A stretch of 63,972 nt of DNA from a bacterium (GCA_021825865.1 JAKAFU010000005.1:1-63972), one strand, 5' to 3'. Positions 42,798 to 51,556 are shown, numbered from the stretch's first letter. The notes: generated by a model from the sequence alone, not told the origin. Translations and numbers: made by a program.

Positions 42798-42843
42798 ATA
42801 GCTCGGATACTCCCGTACTTATACAGGAGAGAAGAGCTATCCT
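42798..42843 (-). promoter_or_regulatory. Structured RNA leader with competing stems
   Basis: On the minus strand a GGATAGCTC segment (42843-42835) can pair through ATAGCTC with GAGCTAT (42804-42798), enclosing an inner hairpin CTCCTGTA-TAAG-TACGGGAG (one mismatch). Alternatively GGATA can pair with TATCC (42809-42805). The two pairings are mutually exclusive. It ends about 10 bases before the start of the 174-aa gene. A short ATTTTT follows, so one form could act as a terminator or mask translation. It matches no riboswitch consensus I know. Confidence 0.4.
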
Positions 42844-43063
42844 CCTTGTTTTAAAAGTTTTAATTAACCTTAAATTTGTATATTTAATTAGGGCGTTGAT
42901 TTTCTCTCCGGTCTAATATTTAATATCTAAATAGCCGGATGACCATAATCCGTCAACAACACACCCACACCGTCATATAACACTTCATAAAATCTAAAAA
43001 TTAGAAAACCTGCTCGACCGTATTAACCTTTCTTTACCGCTCTTTAACAATTTAAAATTCAGC

Positions 43064-43222
43064 TTTAAACAGTCTTATTATACTTATAATAGTTTTGGCG
43101 TTAAAGCTTTAGGAATTGCTTTAAACAGCCTTATTATACTTATGATAGTTTTAGCGTTAAAGCTTTAGGAATTGCTTTAAACAGCCTTATTATACTTATG
43201 ATAGTTTTAGCATTTAAGCTTT
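43064..43222. repeat. 56-bp direct repeat, nearly three copies
   Basis: Units start at 43064, 43120 and 43176 with TTTAAACAG and contain CTTATTATACTTAT, then ATAGTTTT and TTAAAGCTTTAGGAATTGC; the third is truncated at AAGCTTT (43222). Copies 2 and 3 are almost identical, copy 1 differs at a few bases. Confidence 0.93.
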
Positions 43223-43250
43223 ATTTTCTTACACATTTATATATTTTACA

Positions 43251-43586
43251 CTATTTTAACCCTTCAAGCCAATTTGCTATCTGAGAAAGTTCCTCCGGCG
43301 GCATATCCGGACTTGGCGGCATTGAAGAAGTCGGATGTAGAATCTGATTTTTTATCTGAATGTAGCTCAGCAGCGAACCGACATTGGAAAGATTGGAGCC
43401 GTTTTTATTTCCTTTGTCGTATATTCTGTGGCAGTAAAAACAGCCTGCAATTTTAAAATCTTCATATCCTTGTCCGGTAAATACGTCAGGTATTTGCGGC
43501 GTAATGGCGCTTACGCTATTTTCAGGAGTTGCCGTGCGAGGCGCTGCAGGGCTGTAAGTCTGCGGCGGCGCAATACTTAACTGCAT
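43251..43586 (-). CDS. Cytochrome c-like domain without its own signal peptide (probably frameshifted from the VWA gene)
   Basis: 111 aa. A heme motif CFYCH (residues 49-53), a candidate distal Met at 89 or 95 (SSMPPSPDMPPEELSQI) and the terminal helix ANWLEGLK are typical of a small class I cytochrome c. It has no signal peptide and no ribosome binding site, and its start lies inside the last codons of the VWA frame (10-base overlap). Reading upstream in this frame gives KIPRLMQLSI, which fits a VWA-family C-terminal strand better than the annotated VWA end. It may thus be the C-terminal domain of a broken or recoded fusion. Confidence 0.65.
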   Translation of the reverse strand: MQLSIAPPQTYSPAAPRTATPENSVSAITPQIPDVFTGQGYEDFKIAGCFYCHRIYDKGNKNGSNLSNVGSLLSYIQIKNQILHPTSSMPPSPDMPPEELSQIANWLEGLK

Positions 43587-44764
43587 AAGACGCGGGATTT
43601 TAATTGTTTTCGTTCCGGTATTGTAGCTTCTATTATAAATACTGTACTGCCTGTTTCGCTGATATTACCCAGAGAATGCGGTTTTATATTTATATCTGCT
43701 TCCGATACCTCAGGATAGACTCTTGTTATTCTGTCTATTTTGACATCATGCACAGCGTTTATAGTCAAAGAAACACCTGTAAGCGATTCGCTTACCGCGC
43801 GGTCTAATTCTTTTATCATAACTTCAGGTATGTCGGAAGGCTTAACGGCAATATTGTTATTATTATTGTAATCATTATTGCTGTTATTGTTATCGTTATT
43901 ATTATTTGCAGTGTCGTTTATATGATTTTTATTTTTATTGTCATTATTTTCGCTGCTGTTTATATTGATATTGCTTCCTATTTTGCCATTAGCGTCTGCT
44001 GCCGGCATTAAAAGGGTTTCAGTAGTGGCATAAAATGGTTTTCCCTGCGTTTTGTCTGTTATATAAGTAATCAAATCTTCGTTCCAGTCTTCGCCTATGC
44101 CTATCGCTATTACAGGCGTATTTTCTTTTGCTAATTCAGACGCTGTTTCTCTGACTAAATTCTCATCGGAAGTCTGACCGTCGGTAAGAATAATAATTCT
44201 TCTGCTTGCCGTTTCTTTAGACATTAATTCTAAGGCAGTCTTCAATCCTGCTCCCATACTTGTGCCGCCGCTATGTTTCAATAAATTTTCAATAGCTTCT
44301 GCTATTATATTTTTATTTTCATCGCCGGCGTTTGTGAACGGCAGAAGAACTTTTGCATCATCGTCAAATTTGACAATGCTGATTCTATCCGTTTTTTTCA
44401 ATTTTGACGAACCGACAAATTTTTTTAACCCCTCTATAATAATTCCTATCTTGGATTCTCCTCCCGTAACCAGATTATAAGTATTACCGTCAATGGTTTG
44501 GGTTTGTCCGGTAAACTGCGTTGAACCTGAGACAATTTCGCGCATTGAACCTGATGTATCTACGACAAATACAATAGACAAAGGAGAAGCGCTAAGTGTA
44601 TGTTCGGCTGCGTCGCCATCCGGATATGAGGCGGAAAATGAGGCAGCAGCCATATTCGATTTATTTGAACTGAGTTTTAATTCAATAAAAAGTTTCTGAG
44701 CAGGCGTATCCGCCATTAAATAACTTCTATGAGGAATAATTTTTACGTCAAGCATTTTGGACAT
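43577..44764 (-). CDS. von Willebrand factor A domain protein
   Basis: 395 aa. A beta-rich N-terminal segment (1-60) precedes a VWA domain (~62-250) with an intact MIDAS: DTSGSM at 69-74, GGTSMG near 166, and LTDGQTS near 195. Residues ~265-306 are almost pure Asn/Asp/Lys low complexity. The C-terminal beta domain (NNIAVKPSDI onward) ends abruptly at KSRVLCS, where a -1 shift would continue into the cytochrome c-like frame. There is no signal peptide, so the protein as read is cytoplasmic. VWA proteins of this type act as metal-dependent protein-binding scaffolds. Confidence 0.85.
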   Translation of the reverse strand: MSKMLDVKIIPHRSYLMADTPAQKLFIELKLSSNKSNMAAASFSASYPDGDAAEHTLSASPLSIVFVVDTSGSMREIVSGSTQFTGQTQTIDGNTYNLVTGGESKIGIIIEGLKKFVGSSKLKKTDRISIVKFDDDAKVLLPFTNAGDENKNIIAEAIENLLKHSGGTSMGAGLKTALELMSKETASRRIIILTDGQTSDENLVRETASELAKENTPVIAIGIGEDWNEDLITYITDKTQGKPFYATTETLLMPAADANGKIGSNININSSENNDNKNKNHINDTANNNNDNNNSNNDYNNNNNIAVKPSDIPEVMIKELDRAVSESLTGVSLTINAVHDVKIDRITRVYPEVSEADINIKPHSLGNISETGSTVFIIEATIPERKQLKSRVLCS

Positions 44765-44882
44765 AGCACTCTCTGAAATAAAGACATATCACTCTATATA
44801 ATAAAATAGATAAATTCAATATAATAAAGGCTTAATAGTATAAAGGCTTAATAGAAAATTTAGAAACATTGCCGGTTACATC

Positions 44883-45128
44883 TTATATCCCATCATCGTT
44901 TCTACTGCTATTATTAATTATAATTTGTTGCGGTTTATTATCGACCGAAGCCGCCCAAACTATTGCAACAACCCAACCGATAAGCGACCAGCCAAGAAAA
45001 AAATTTAGTAGCAATATGGATGTAAAATTTGTTTTTTTTCTGAAACCGGCTATTATTGTCGGTAAAAAATAAAGTGCGACACCCATAATAATAAGAATAA
45101 TAACACCAAGACTAATAATTATTGACAT
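44883..45128 (-). CDS. Superinfection immunity (Imm) family small membrane protein
   Basis: 81 aa, two membrane segments, with the PF14373-like pattern: YFLPTIIAGFRKKTN, then LLLNFFLGWSLIGWVVAIVW. The family is named from the phage T4 Imm protein that blocks DNA injection of superinfecting phage. Most chromosomal members are uncharacterised. GGGAGG lies 5 bases before the ATG. It sits between a lipoprotein and the VWA gene on the same strand, without phage genes nearby. Confidence 0.85.
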   Translation of the reverse strand: MSIIISLGVIILIIMGVALYFLPTIIAGFRKKTNFTSILLLNFFLGWSLIGWVVAIVWAASVDNKPQQIIINNSSRNDDGI

Positions 45129-45159
45129 TTAAAGCCTCCCTTCAATTCCAAATATTAAT

Positions 45160-45900
45160 TTATTTTTTAATAAAATAAGCAGCTTGATTAGCTAAATTGA
45201 CAAGCGCTATGTTATTTTTATGTTTAAGTATAAAATACTGACCGTCTATGGTATTGCCGCTATAATTAAATATAGTCCTGCTCCCGCTGATAGTCATAAT
45301 GTCACCGTAAATTTTAAACCGATATTTCTCCGGTCTAAAAAGGTGCTTATCTTTAGAAGATAATAGAATTTTGTTTTTGCCGCTTATCGTTAAAATGACT
45401 GGTTTATTGGATGAAACCCACTGCAAATAGCTTCCTCCAAACATACCCTGTTCCATTTTTTTCTGATATATAGACATAATACCTTTAAATTTTCCCTGAA
45501 CTAAGCCATGATTTTGATTAGCCAAAGATTTTAATTGAAATTTTTTTAAAAATATCATATTTACTTTAAAAGGTATCTTATCAACGACTTCAAAATGATT
45601 TATTTTGCCTTTCACTTTTAGATACAACGCACCGTTTAAATACCTAAAGTGCAACACTGCTGAATCTGCCTGCATAGTAATCCTATTTTTATGCATGTAC
45701 CATTTTCCCATAGAATCAATATAATTTGTATGTATATAGCAGCGTCTTTTTTTAAATAATTCCACATAGTTTTTTTTGCTCACAGTTGAATAATACGTTC
45801 CGTTTATACCGCCGATACCGTTAGTACAGCCGGACAGCATAAAACTTGGAATCGCAATAGAAAAAAGAAGCAAAAATAATGTCAAAACTGTTTTTTTCAT
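45160..45900 (-). CDS. Hypothetical lipoprotein, 246 aa
   Basis: Signal peptide with lipobox FMLSGC (Cys25). The mature protein is beta-rich with repeated strands such as GKWYMHKNRITMQADSAVLH and ALYLKVKGKINHF, suggestive of a lipocalin- or barrel-like fold, but I do not recognise the family. GGAGG lies 7 bases before the ATG. It is part of a minus-strand run with zinc-ribbon membrane proteins upstream and the Imm-family protein downstream. Confidence 0.78.
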   Translation of the reverse strand: MKKTVLTLFLLLFSIAIPSFMLSGCTNGIGGINGTYYSTVSKKNYVELFKKRRCYIHTNYIDSMGKWYMHKNRITMQADSAVLHFRYLNGALYLKVKGKINHFEVVDKIPFKVNMIFLKKFQLKSLANQNHGLVQGKFKGIMSIYQKKMEQGMFGGSYLQWVSSNKPVILTISGKNKILLSSKDKHLFRPEKYRFKIYGDIMTISGSRTIFNYSGNTIDGQYFILKHKNNIALVNLANQAAYFIKK

Positions 45901-45966
45901 AATTTATCCTCCTAAATACGTTGTTTTTTAATCCCTAAAAACAAAATTTTGCGCAGCCTAATCTAA

Positions 45967-47085
45967 TCATTGTTGAATTTTTAAATTGGCAGCCGCCGAC
46001 TCTTCTATAGTAGCCGCAGAAGTTACGGTCAGAGTATAGTTATAAATCCCTGTCGGAAAATCAGCCGGTACGCTTATTGACAATGCTACCGAATAAATCC
46101 CCGGTTTAGTAACATTAATATATGAATTGTTATAGGCAGTAAAACCGTTTCCGTATATTTCATATGTTAATTTTACACTTTGAGAAGAAAAAACAGCCGG
46201 AGTTTCAGCATAAAATTTTGAATGCAGAATAATAGTCTTACCCTGTGCTGCATTTGCTCCGTTTGATAAAACATCTGAAATTATTACAGCCGGCGCATCC
46301 CCTACTCCTGAATTATTAAGGGGCGATATTCCGGTTATAGAAGCTCTTGCCGAAGCTAAGGAAGCTTTGAAAAGCGTTAATCCGTTGCCGCTGTTAGAAT
46401 GCAAATGCTTTATGGCGACATTATTGCTATATACGTACGTAGGAGCAGAACTCTGCGCGGCAGTTTGCGGCGCAGCGCTTGGCGCAGGCGCAACTGAGGA
46501 TTTTGATTTTGCAGATTTCTTTAAATCTTTTTTCAACTTTGTTTTTGATGAATTTTTCGCAGTTTGATGCTTTTTATGACTTGATTTATGATTTGATTCA
46601 GATTGATTTTTTTTAATATGCAGAATATTATATACATCTTCTTTATATTGATTAAGTTTGCCTGTTGTATAAAAATATACAAGAGTTCCCGCCGTGCCTA
46701 ACACTATAACAAGAACGATAAGAACGGCAAGCAATCTTTTCCCCTGTTTATTGCTATTGTTATTTTTAATTTGCTGCTTCTGAATTTTAGCGGGATGCAG
46801 AATATTTCCCGCCGGTGCGGAATTAGGCGATGAATTTATATTATTATTATTATTGATATTATTGCTATTGATATTATTGCTATCATCAGATTTTTTAATT
46901 TCGTCTGCAATAGGAGGCTGTGAAATATGCGCCGCTTTATTAGAGTTTCCGGCAGCGCTCCTATTATTATTGATACTTTTAACCGTCTGCTCATTCTGTT
47001 TAGGTTCGAATTTCTGTCCGCAATTAGGACAGAATTTGGCGTTATCGTTATCTATTTTTGCGCCGCAATTTTTACAAAAAAACAT
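45967..47085 (-). CDS. Zinc-ribbon membrane protein with extracytoplasmic beta domain
   Basis: 372 aa. An N-terminal zinc ribbon (CKNCGAKIDNDNAKFCPNCG, residues 4-23) is followed by an Asn/Ser-rich cytoplasmic linker (~35-110). Then comes one membrane helix (LLAVLIVLVIVLGTAGTLVY, ~118-137), a Lys/Ser-rich stalk (~160-200) and a C-terminal domain with immunoglobulin-like strands (YEIYGNGFTAYNNSYINVTK, FPTGIYNYTLTVTSAATI). AAGGAG precedes the ATG. The plan resembles zinc-ribbon regulators that sense something outside and act inside; function unknown. Confidence 0.8.
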   Translation of the reverse strand: MFFCKNCGAKIDNDNAKFCPNCGQKFEPKQNEQTVKSINNNRSAAGNSNKAAHISQPPIADEIKKSDDSNNINSNNINNNNNINSSPNSAPAGNILHPAKIQKQQIKNNNSNKQGKRLLAVLIVLVIVLGTAGTLVYFYTTGKLNQYKEDVYNILHIKKNQSESNHKSSHKKHQTAKNSSKTKLKKDLKKSAKSKSSVAPAPSAAPQTAAQSSAPTYVYSNNVAIKHLHSNSGNGLTLFKASLASARASITGISPLNNSGVGDAPAVIISDVLSNGANAAQGKTIILHSKFYAETPAVFSSQSVKLTYEIYGNGFTAYNNSYINVTKPGIYSVALSISVPADFPTGIYNYTLTVTSAATIEESAAANLKIQQ

Positions 47086-47399
47086 AGTTCGCTCCTTTTT
47101 CTATAATGGCTAACTGACTTACTGACTCACCTATGGCTTTCTCACGACTTGTCTGCTTAGCAGCATATTTTTATACTTTCATTTATTTTTTACACTCTCA
47201 TTTATCAGTATTTATCTGATTTATTAATTAGTATTTAATTTATCGGTATTTATTGTTATAAATATATACAAATATATCAGATAATCCATATACTGCTTAG
47301 AATAAGAGTTATTAAACCGAGCTTAGTTTTATTCGGCTTAATTTATTAACCTGTGCGTCTCAATATTAGTATCCTTTTACTATTGCCGCTTAGTCTTAT
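47086..47399. other. Spacer with decayed copy of the neighbouring gene's 3' end
   Basis: 314 bases. A segment near 47318-47350 (CTTAGTTTTATTCGGCTTAA, then TTTATTA) resembles 47386-47415 (CTTAGTCTTATTTAGCTTAA, then TTTATTA), the latter including the stop and last codons of the 396-aa membrane protein gene. No other feature is seen. Confidence 0.6.
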
Positions 47400-48590
47400 T
47401 TAGCTTAATTTATTACCGCAGTTTTCGCAAAATTTAGCGTCGGCAGGATTCTTAGCACCGCAGTTCGTGCAAAATATAAATTTGTCTTCAGTTTCAGAAT
47501 GTCCTGTTGAAGCCGGTTTCTGTCCAACCGAATTTTCACCGGTATTTGTATTGCTCTTTAAGCTCATATTTGCAGCTTTTTCTTTATATTTATCAATATT
47601 AGACTTTAATCTTGACGCTGCAGAACTAAATTGAACTTCGGCGTCATTAAAATCCATATCTTGCATAACATCGATATAAATATAACATTGACCAAGCATT
47701 ATATATACCATTTGCAGAACAATTAAAAGCATATATATTATGGCAATCCCAAACCCTATAAATTCTCCTAACATCATAATCGACGAAAAAGAACCTATTC
47801 CCATAAGCGAGCTCATCGGATTTCCGTATCCGAATCCGCCAAATCCCATTCCGCCGTTGTTATTAAATAAATATGTCGGATGATTCAGCATTAAAATTGA
47901 AGATACTACGCTTAAAGAACCTGTAAACAATGCAAAAAATATGACACCTACCATAAAAGCAACGATGCTTATAAATATCAAATATCCAAAAATTAACGTG
48001 TTATGTTTTTTGAATAATGCGTATGTTTTAATAAATATCTCTTTTACAGTGTTGCCTTCAAATATCATAGGAGCAATCATAAAAGATATCAGTATTATTC
48101 CCAAGAGAATAATTGCATAAATTATAGTAAATGCCGGAATACCGACGAATGCCAACAGGGAACCTATTGCAGGTATTCTGGCAATTAAAAAATATATAAA
48201 AATAACTATAGCCGCAATAAAAGGGATAATAAACAATATTATTTCGGAAAGAATAATTTTAAAAAATGAAAATATTGAAAATATAATTGCGTCAAAAATC
48301 TTTATTGAAGATTTAGTTTTCGCAAATTCCATTAAAATTTTGCCTGCAGCAGTATATCCTATCAAAAAAATTACGAAAGCTATTATCATTCCGATAACCG
48401 AAACAAAAATTGATAATGCTATAGACCTGTAAGCTAATACTTGTGTCTCCTTGATTGTGCCCGCAAAAATAGCGGCTGAAATAATAATAGTGATAAGCAA
48501 AAGGATAATCGCTTTTATTTGCTTGAAGGCTTCAAAAGATTTGATTAAAATTGCAAATTTGAACACGGATTCATTTTCGGTACTTTCCAT
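47400..48590 (-). CDS. Multi-pass membrane protein with C-terminal zinc ribbon
   Basis: 396 aa. About six hydrophobic segments lie between residues 28 and 310 (for example AIILLLITIIISAAIFAG, IAFVIFLIGYTAAGKILM). Gly/Met/Phe-rich loop 255-275 and a cytoplasmic tail lead to a zinc ribbon CTNCGAKNPADAKFCENCGN at the end. The architecture recalls Yip1/DUF975-type membrane proteins with zinc ribbons, but identity is uncertain. AGGAGG lies 5 bases before the ATG. With the 372-aa zinc-ribbon protein next to it, it suggests a two-component membrane assembly using mirrored zinc ribbons. Confidence 0.8.
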   Translation of the reverse strand: MESTENESVFKFAILIKSFEAFKQIKAIILLLITIIISAAIFAGTIKETQVLAYRSIALSIFVSVIGMIIAFVIFLIGYTAAGKILMEFAKTKSSIKIFDAIIFSIFSFFKIILSEIILFIIPFIAAIVIFIYFLIARIPAIGSLLAFVGIPAFTIIYAIILLGIILISFMIAPMIFEGNTVKEIFIKTYALFKKHNTLIFGYLIFISIVAFMVGVIFFALFTGSLSVVSSILMLNHPTYLFNNNGGMGFGGFGYGNPMSSLMGIGSFSSIMMLGEFIGFGIAIIYMLLIVLQMVYIMLGQCYIYIDVMQDMDFNDAEVQFSSAASRLKSNIDKYKEKAANMSLKSNTNTGENSVGQKPASTGHSETEDKFIFCTNCGAKNPADAKFCENCGNKLS

Positions 48591-49461
48591 ATATCCTCCT
48601 AAAGAATTATTAAAAAATACAAATTGTGCTATCTATTATTTAAATTAAAATATTTAGATTAAAACATATTAGTTGCCGGCATCAATATTGTTTTTATATT
48701 AACTAATTATTATACCTGCAAAAATTTAAATTAAAAAAACTAAGCGCACTTAAGAAAATACATTGAACCGAATAAACATGGTCGTACTATATTTTACCGT
48801 ATTATAGTATAGTAGTATTCTATCGGAGCAAAATAATTTGAATAAAAATAACTAAAAAGTAAAATTCAATATTTATGATAATAATATATTTTAAAATAAT
48901 TAAAGTCAACTTATTTTTTAAACCTAAATAACTAATATAACTCAATTTATATTTATACGGCATATTCTATATTATTTGTAGTAACTTTTTAACATAGATA
49001 ATATATTAACAATAAAGATGTGAATATATTAAAATTGACTGCATTATATTAGCATATATTTATTAAAATTTTATGACATTTATGTTAAATTTTTGTTACA
49101 GTTTATGGATATTAGAGCCGTTTAAGGATGCAATATCTTAAATAATAGAATAGCCCGATAATGAAATAGTTTAACGTGTTATAATGGAATGGTTTAAGAA
49201 TTGAATAGCTTAACAACAGGTAAAAAAAATTTTATTCTGTTGTAAAAAATTTATTAAATGATTTATAATTTACATACAGCCGATATAAAAATTTATCGCT
49301 ATGTATGCAACAGACTGTCAAAATTTATTAAACGATTAAATGGTTTATAGTTTGTACGCATTTTTATTTAACTATTAAATGATTAATACTTTGCACGCAT
49401 TATTATTTGCGGTTTCGCCTAAATAATACAATATAATTAAATAATCAACGGGGACGGTACT
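48591..49461. other. Long AT-rich divergent intergenic region
   Basis: 871 bases between the minus-strand membrane protein and ispD. No credible gene. It contains degenerate repeats such as AATAG-TTTAA (49140-49215), an imperfect hairpin ACAACAG/CTGTTGT (49213-49243), and two related ~60-base blocks with GTACGCATTTTTATTT and GCACGCATTATTATTT (about 49350-49412). Function not evident. Confidence 0.6.
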
Positions 49462-50652
49462 TTGCAGCATACGAAACACTATGCCGTTATTCTTTCATCG
49501 GGAATAGGCAAAAGGACGGGCTTTGATATACCCAAACAATTGGTTAAAATACGGGGAACAGAGCTGCTTTTGAGAAGCATTGCAATTTTTAGCAATAAAA
49601 ATTCTATGGTAAATTTTGATAAAATAATTATAACCGTACCGCCAAGCAGCACATTTGACTTTGATTGGAAAAAATTTATCGCGGACAACATATCTATAAA
49701 TGTAAATCCTAAATTAAATAAACTGCAAACAGACACTAAAAATTATCAGAAAGGTTCGAAGTATCAACAAGAGATGCGGTACCAAAATGTTTTTGATAAA
49801 ATTGCAGTAATAGAAGGCGGGGATTTAAGACAGAAATCGGTTTATAACGCATTAGATTATATTGAAAAAAATTTTATCTGCTGCAATGCAGGCAATTCAG
49901 TTCCGGATTCAGGTTTTAATTCAAATACTAATCTCCATTTAGATCCTCATTCATCTTCAGATTCTGATTTTATTTCTTATTCTGATTCTAATTCATGTTC
50001 CGATTCTGATTTTATTTCTTATTCCGATTCCGATTCTTATTCAAGTTCAGATTCAATAGTTTTTATACATGACTCTGCAAGACCGTTTGTCACAAACAAT
50101 GAAATATACACGCTGAATAAAGCCGCATCTGAGTTCGGAGCGTCATTCCTGTTTGGACTTCTAACAGATACGATTAAATCTGTCAAACGCCGTGAATATA
50201 ACGAAAATTATTTGACTGAAGAAAATTTAGGACATAAATATCCTGAACTAAAATATTTTAATACATTAGACAGAAATAATCTGATAGCCGCCAAAACACC
50301 GCAGGTTTTTAAATTTGATATAATTAAAAAAGCTATGGATAAGATTTTCAAAAAAGACAAACAGTTAAATAAGTATAAAATGCCAAACAGCGGCAGCAAT
50401 CCAAAAAACGCGGATACGGAACAGCCTGCCGAGTATGCTGCAGAGAATATCGGCTCGGTTAATAAGACTTGCGAAAAAAGTATAGAAACAAACTTGGAAA
50501 AATTTACGGACGATATATCATTTATTGAAAATTGCGGAATTCCGGCAAAACCTATTCTTTCAAACGAGTTTAATATAAAAATAACGTCGGCATCGGATGT
50601 AGAATTAGCAGAGTTTTTTTTGGATAAATTTGATAGAATAAATAGAAAATAG
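49462..50652 (+). CDS. ispD: 2-C-methyl-D-erythritol 4-phosphate cytidylyltransferase with low-complexity inserts
   Basis: MEP-pathway enzyme joining CTP and MEP. Motifs: AVILSSGIGKRTGFDIPKQ (CTP-binding loop, residues 8-26), GGDLRQKSVYNAL (~119-131), FIHDSARPFV (201-210), AAKTPQVFKFD, DDISFIENCG and NIKITSASDVELAEF. At 396 aa it is ~170 longer than usual. Residues ~141-198 are an inserted Ser/Asp-rich block with a repeated SDSDFISYSDS motif, and ~295-345 is a charged Asn-rich insert; both fall between conserved motifs. The start is TTG with GGGGA upstream. ispF follows 307 bases downstream. Confidence 0.9.
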   Translation: MQHTKHYAVILSSGIGKRTGFDIPKQLVKIRGTELLLRSIAIFSNKNSMVNFDKIIITVPPSSTFDFDWKKFIADNISINVNPKLNKLQTDTKNYQKGSKYQQEMRYQNVFDKIAVIEGGDLRQKSVYNALDYIEKNFICCNAGNSVPDSGFNSNTNLHLDPHSSSDSDFISYSDSNSCSDSDFISYSDSDSYSSSDSIVFIHDSARPFVTNNEIYTLNKAASEFGASFLFGLLTDTIKSVKRREYNENYLTEENLGHKYPELKYFNTLDRNNLIAAKTPQVFKFDIIKKAMDKIFKKDKQLNKYKMPNSGSNPKNADTEQPAEYAAENIGSVNKTCEKSIETNLEKFTDDISFIENCGIPAKPILSNEFNIKITSASDVELAEFFLDKFDRINRK

Positions 50653-50959
50653 CAAGCGGCAAATAATCATAAATAGTCATTAACCCCGCGCCTAAAGGCG
50701 GTGTTTGTAAAAACCGGCTATGATTAGGAGGATTAAAATATATTTAATCAGTAGTTGGTTTAGTTATGATACCCGTGAATGCTCATAAATCATATACTAA
50801 ATTTCACGTCATATATCATCATAAATAATAAATAATAAATAATAAATTAATTATAAAATGCAAAAATAAAATATAATATAAAGTAAAGTAAAAAGTAAAT
50901 TAAAGTACATAGAATAAATTAAATATAACGCAATATTAATATGACAACTGTAATGTAAT
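50653..50959. other. Spacer between ispD and ispF
   Basis: 307 bases. A short hairpin CGCC-TAAA-GGCG (50689-50700) within a locally GC-rich CCCCGCGCCTAAAGGCGGTG lies 37 bases after the ispD stop; no U-run follows. An AGGAGG near 50728 is not followed by a usable frame. An AATA trinucleotide-like run occurs at 50821-50850. Confidence 0.6.
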
Positions 50960-51556
50960 ATGACGATGACGACTTTAAAAATTGGTCATGGCTATGATAT
51001 TCATAAATTTGCACTGCCTACTGAAAATCAAGATGTTCAAGACGTTATAGATATCGGTTTTGATAAAAATAATAAATTATTCCTTCAAATTAAACAAAAC
51101 GAGAATTCTAAGCCGCTTTATTTAGGCGGAATTTTAATAGAAAACCATTGCGGTACTGTTGCGCATTCCGACGGAGACGTAGTTCTGCACTCGCTGACCG
51201 ATGCATTGCTTGGGGCAGCCGGTTTAGATGATATAGGTACTTTATTTCCAGACAATATTGAATCAACAAAAGATATAAGCAGCGTTTTTATGCTGCAGGA
51301 AGCACACAGAATGATTCAAAATAAAGGATATTGCATAATTAATATCGATATTACAGTAATAACGCAGACGCCAAAAATCAAAGCCTATAAAGCTCAAATG
51401 ACGCTTGCAATTTCAAATGCGTTAAAGATACAGCAATCATGCATCAATATAAAAGGAAAAACTAAAGAAGGCATGGACAGCGTCGGCAGAGGCGAAGCAA
51501 TTGAATGTTTCTCCGTCTGCTTAATAAATAAAAACAACAATAAAATAATTGAATAA
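50960..51556 (+). CDS. ispF: 2-C-methyl-D-erythritol 2,4-cyclodiphosphate synthase
   Basis: MEP-pathway trimeric zinc enzyme forming MEcPP from CDP-ME 2-phosphate. Metal ligands in GHGYDIH (residues 8-14) and AHSDGDVVLHSLTDALLGA (~74-92). Further: DIGTLFPD, NIDITVITQTPKI, and the nucleotide site KGKTKEGMDSVGRGEAIECF. A ~20-residue insert (NQDVQDVIDIGFDKNNKLFL) near the N-terminus makes it 198 aa instead of ~160. The start has no good ribosome binding site; ATG at 50966 is an alternative. Confidence 0.95.
   Translation: MTMTTLKIGHGYDIHKFALPTENQDVQDVIDIGFDKNNKLFLQIKQNENSKPLYLGGILIENHCGTVAHSDGDVVLHSLTDALLGAAGLDDIGTLFPDNIESTKDISSVFMLQEAHRMIQNKGYCIINIDITVITQTPKIKAYKAQMTLAISNALKIQQSCINIKGKTKEGMDSVGRGEAIECFSVCLINKNNNKIIE

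Larger units (their letters stand above)
42788..43250. other. 463-base spacer with structured leader and 56-bp repeats
   Basis: No coding frame. Near the pilin operon it contains the hairpin-rich leader 42798-42843, and near the cytochrome-like gene the three-copy 56-bp repeat 43064-43222. The rest (42845-43060) is unremarkable AT-rich DNA. Confidence 0.75.

Noticed and set aside
43064-43222. 56-bp repeats as a possible CRISPR or iteron origin
   Set aside because: Copies are contiguous with no spacers, and no replication initiator gene is adjacent. They look like another local tandem duplication.
43577-43640. Programmed -1 frameshifting between the VWA and cytochrome frames
   Set aside because: The overlap lacks a X-XXY-YYZ slippery heptamer in the correct phase and an obvious downstream stem. 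A mutation, sequencing error or two-gene arrangement is more likely.
44883-45128. Prophage remnant suggested by the Imm-family gene
   Set aside because: No integrase, capsid, terminase or lysis genes are nearby, and family members are common on chromosomes outside prophages.
50680-50703. IS200/IS605-type terminal hairpin (GCCTAAAGGC)
   Set aside because: Only a 4-bp perfect stem, with no TnpA or TnpB frame and no matching partner end in the window.
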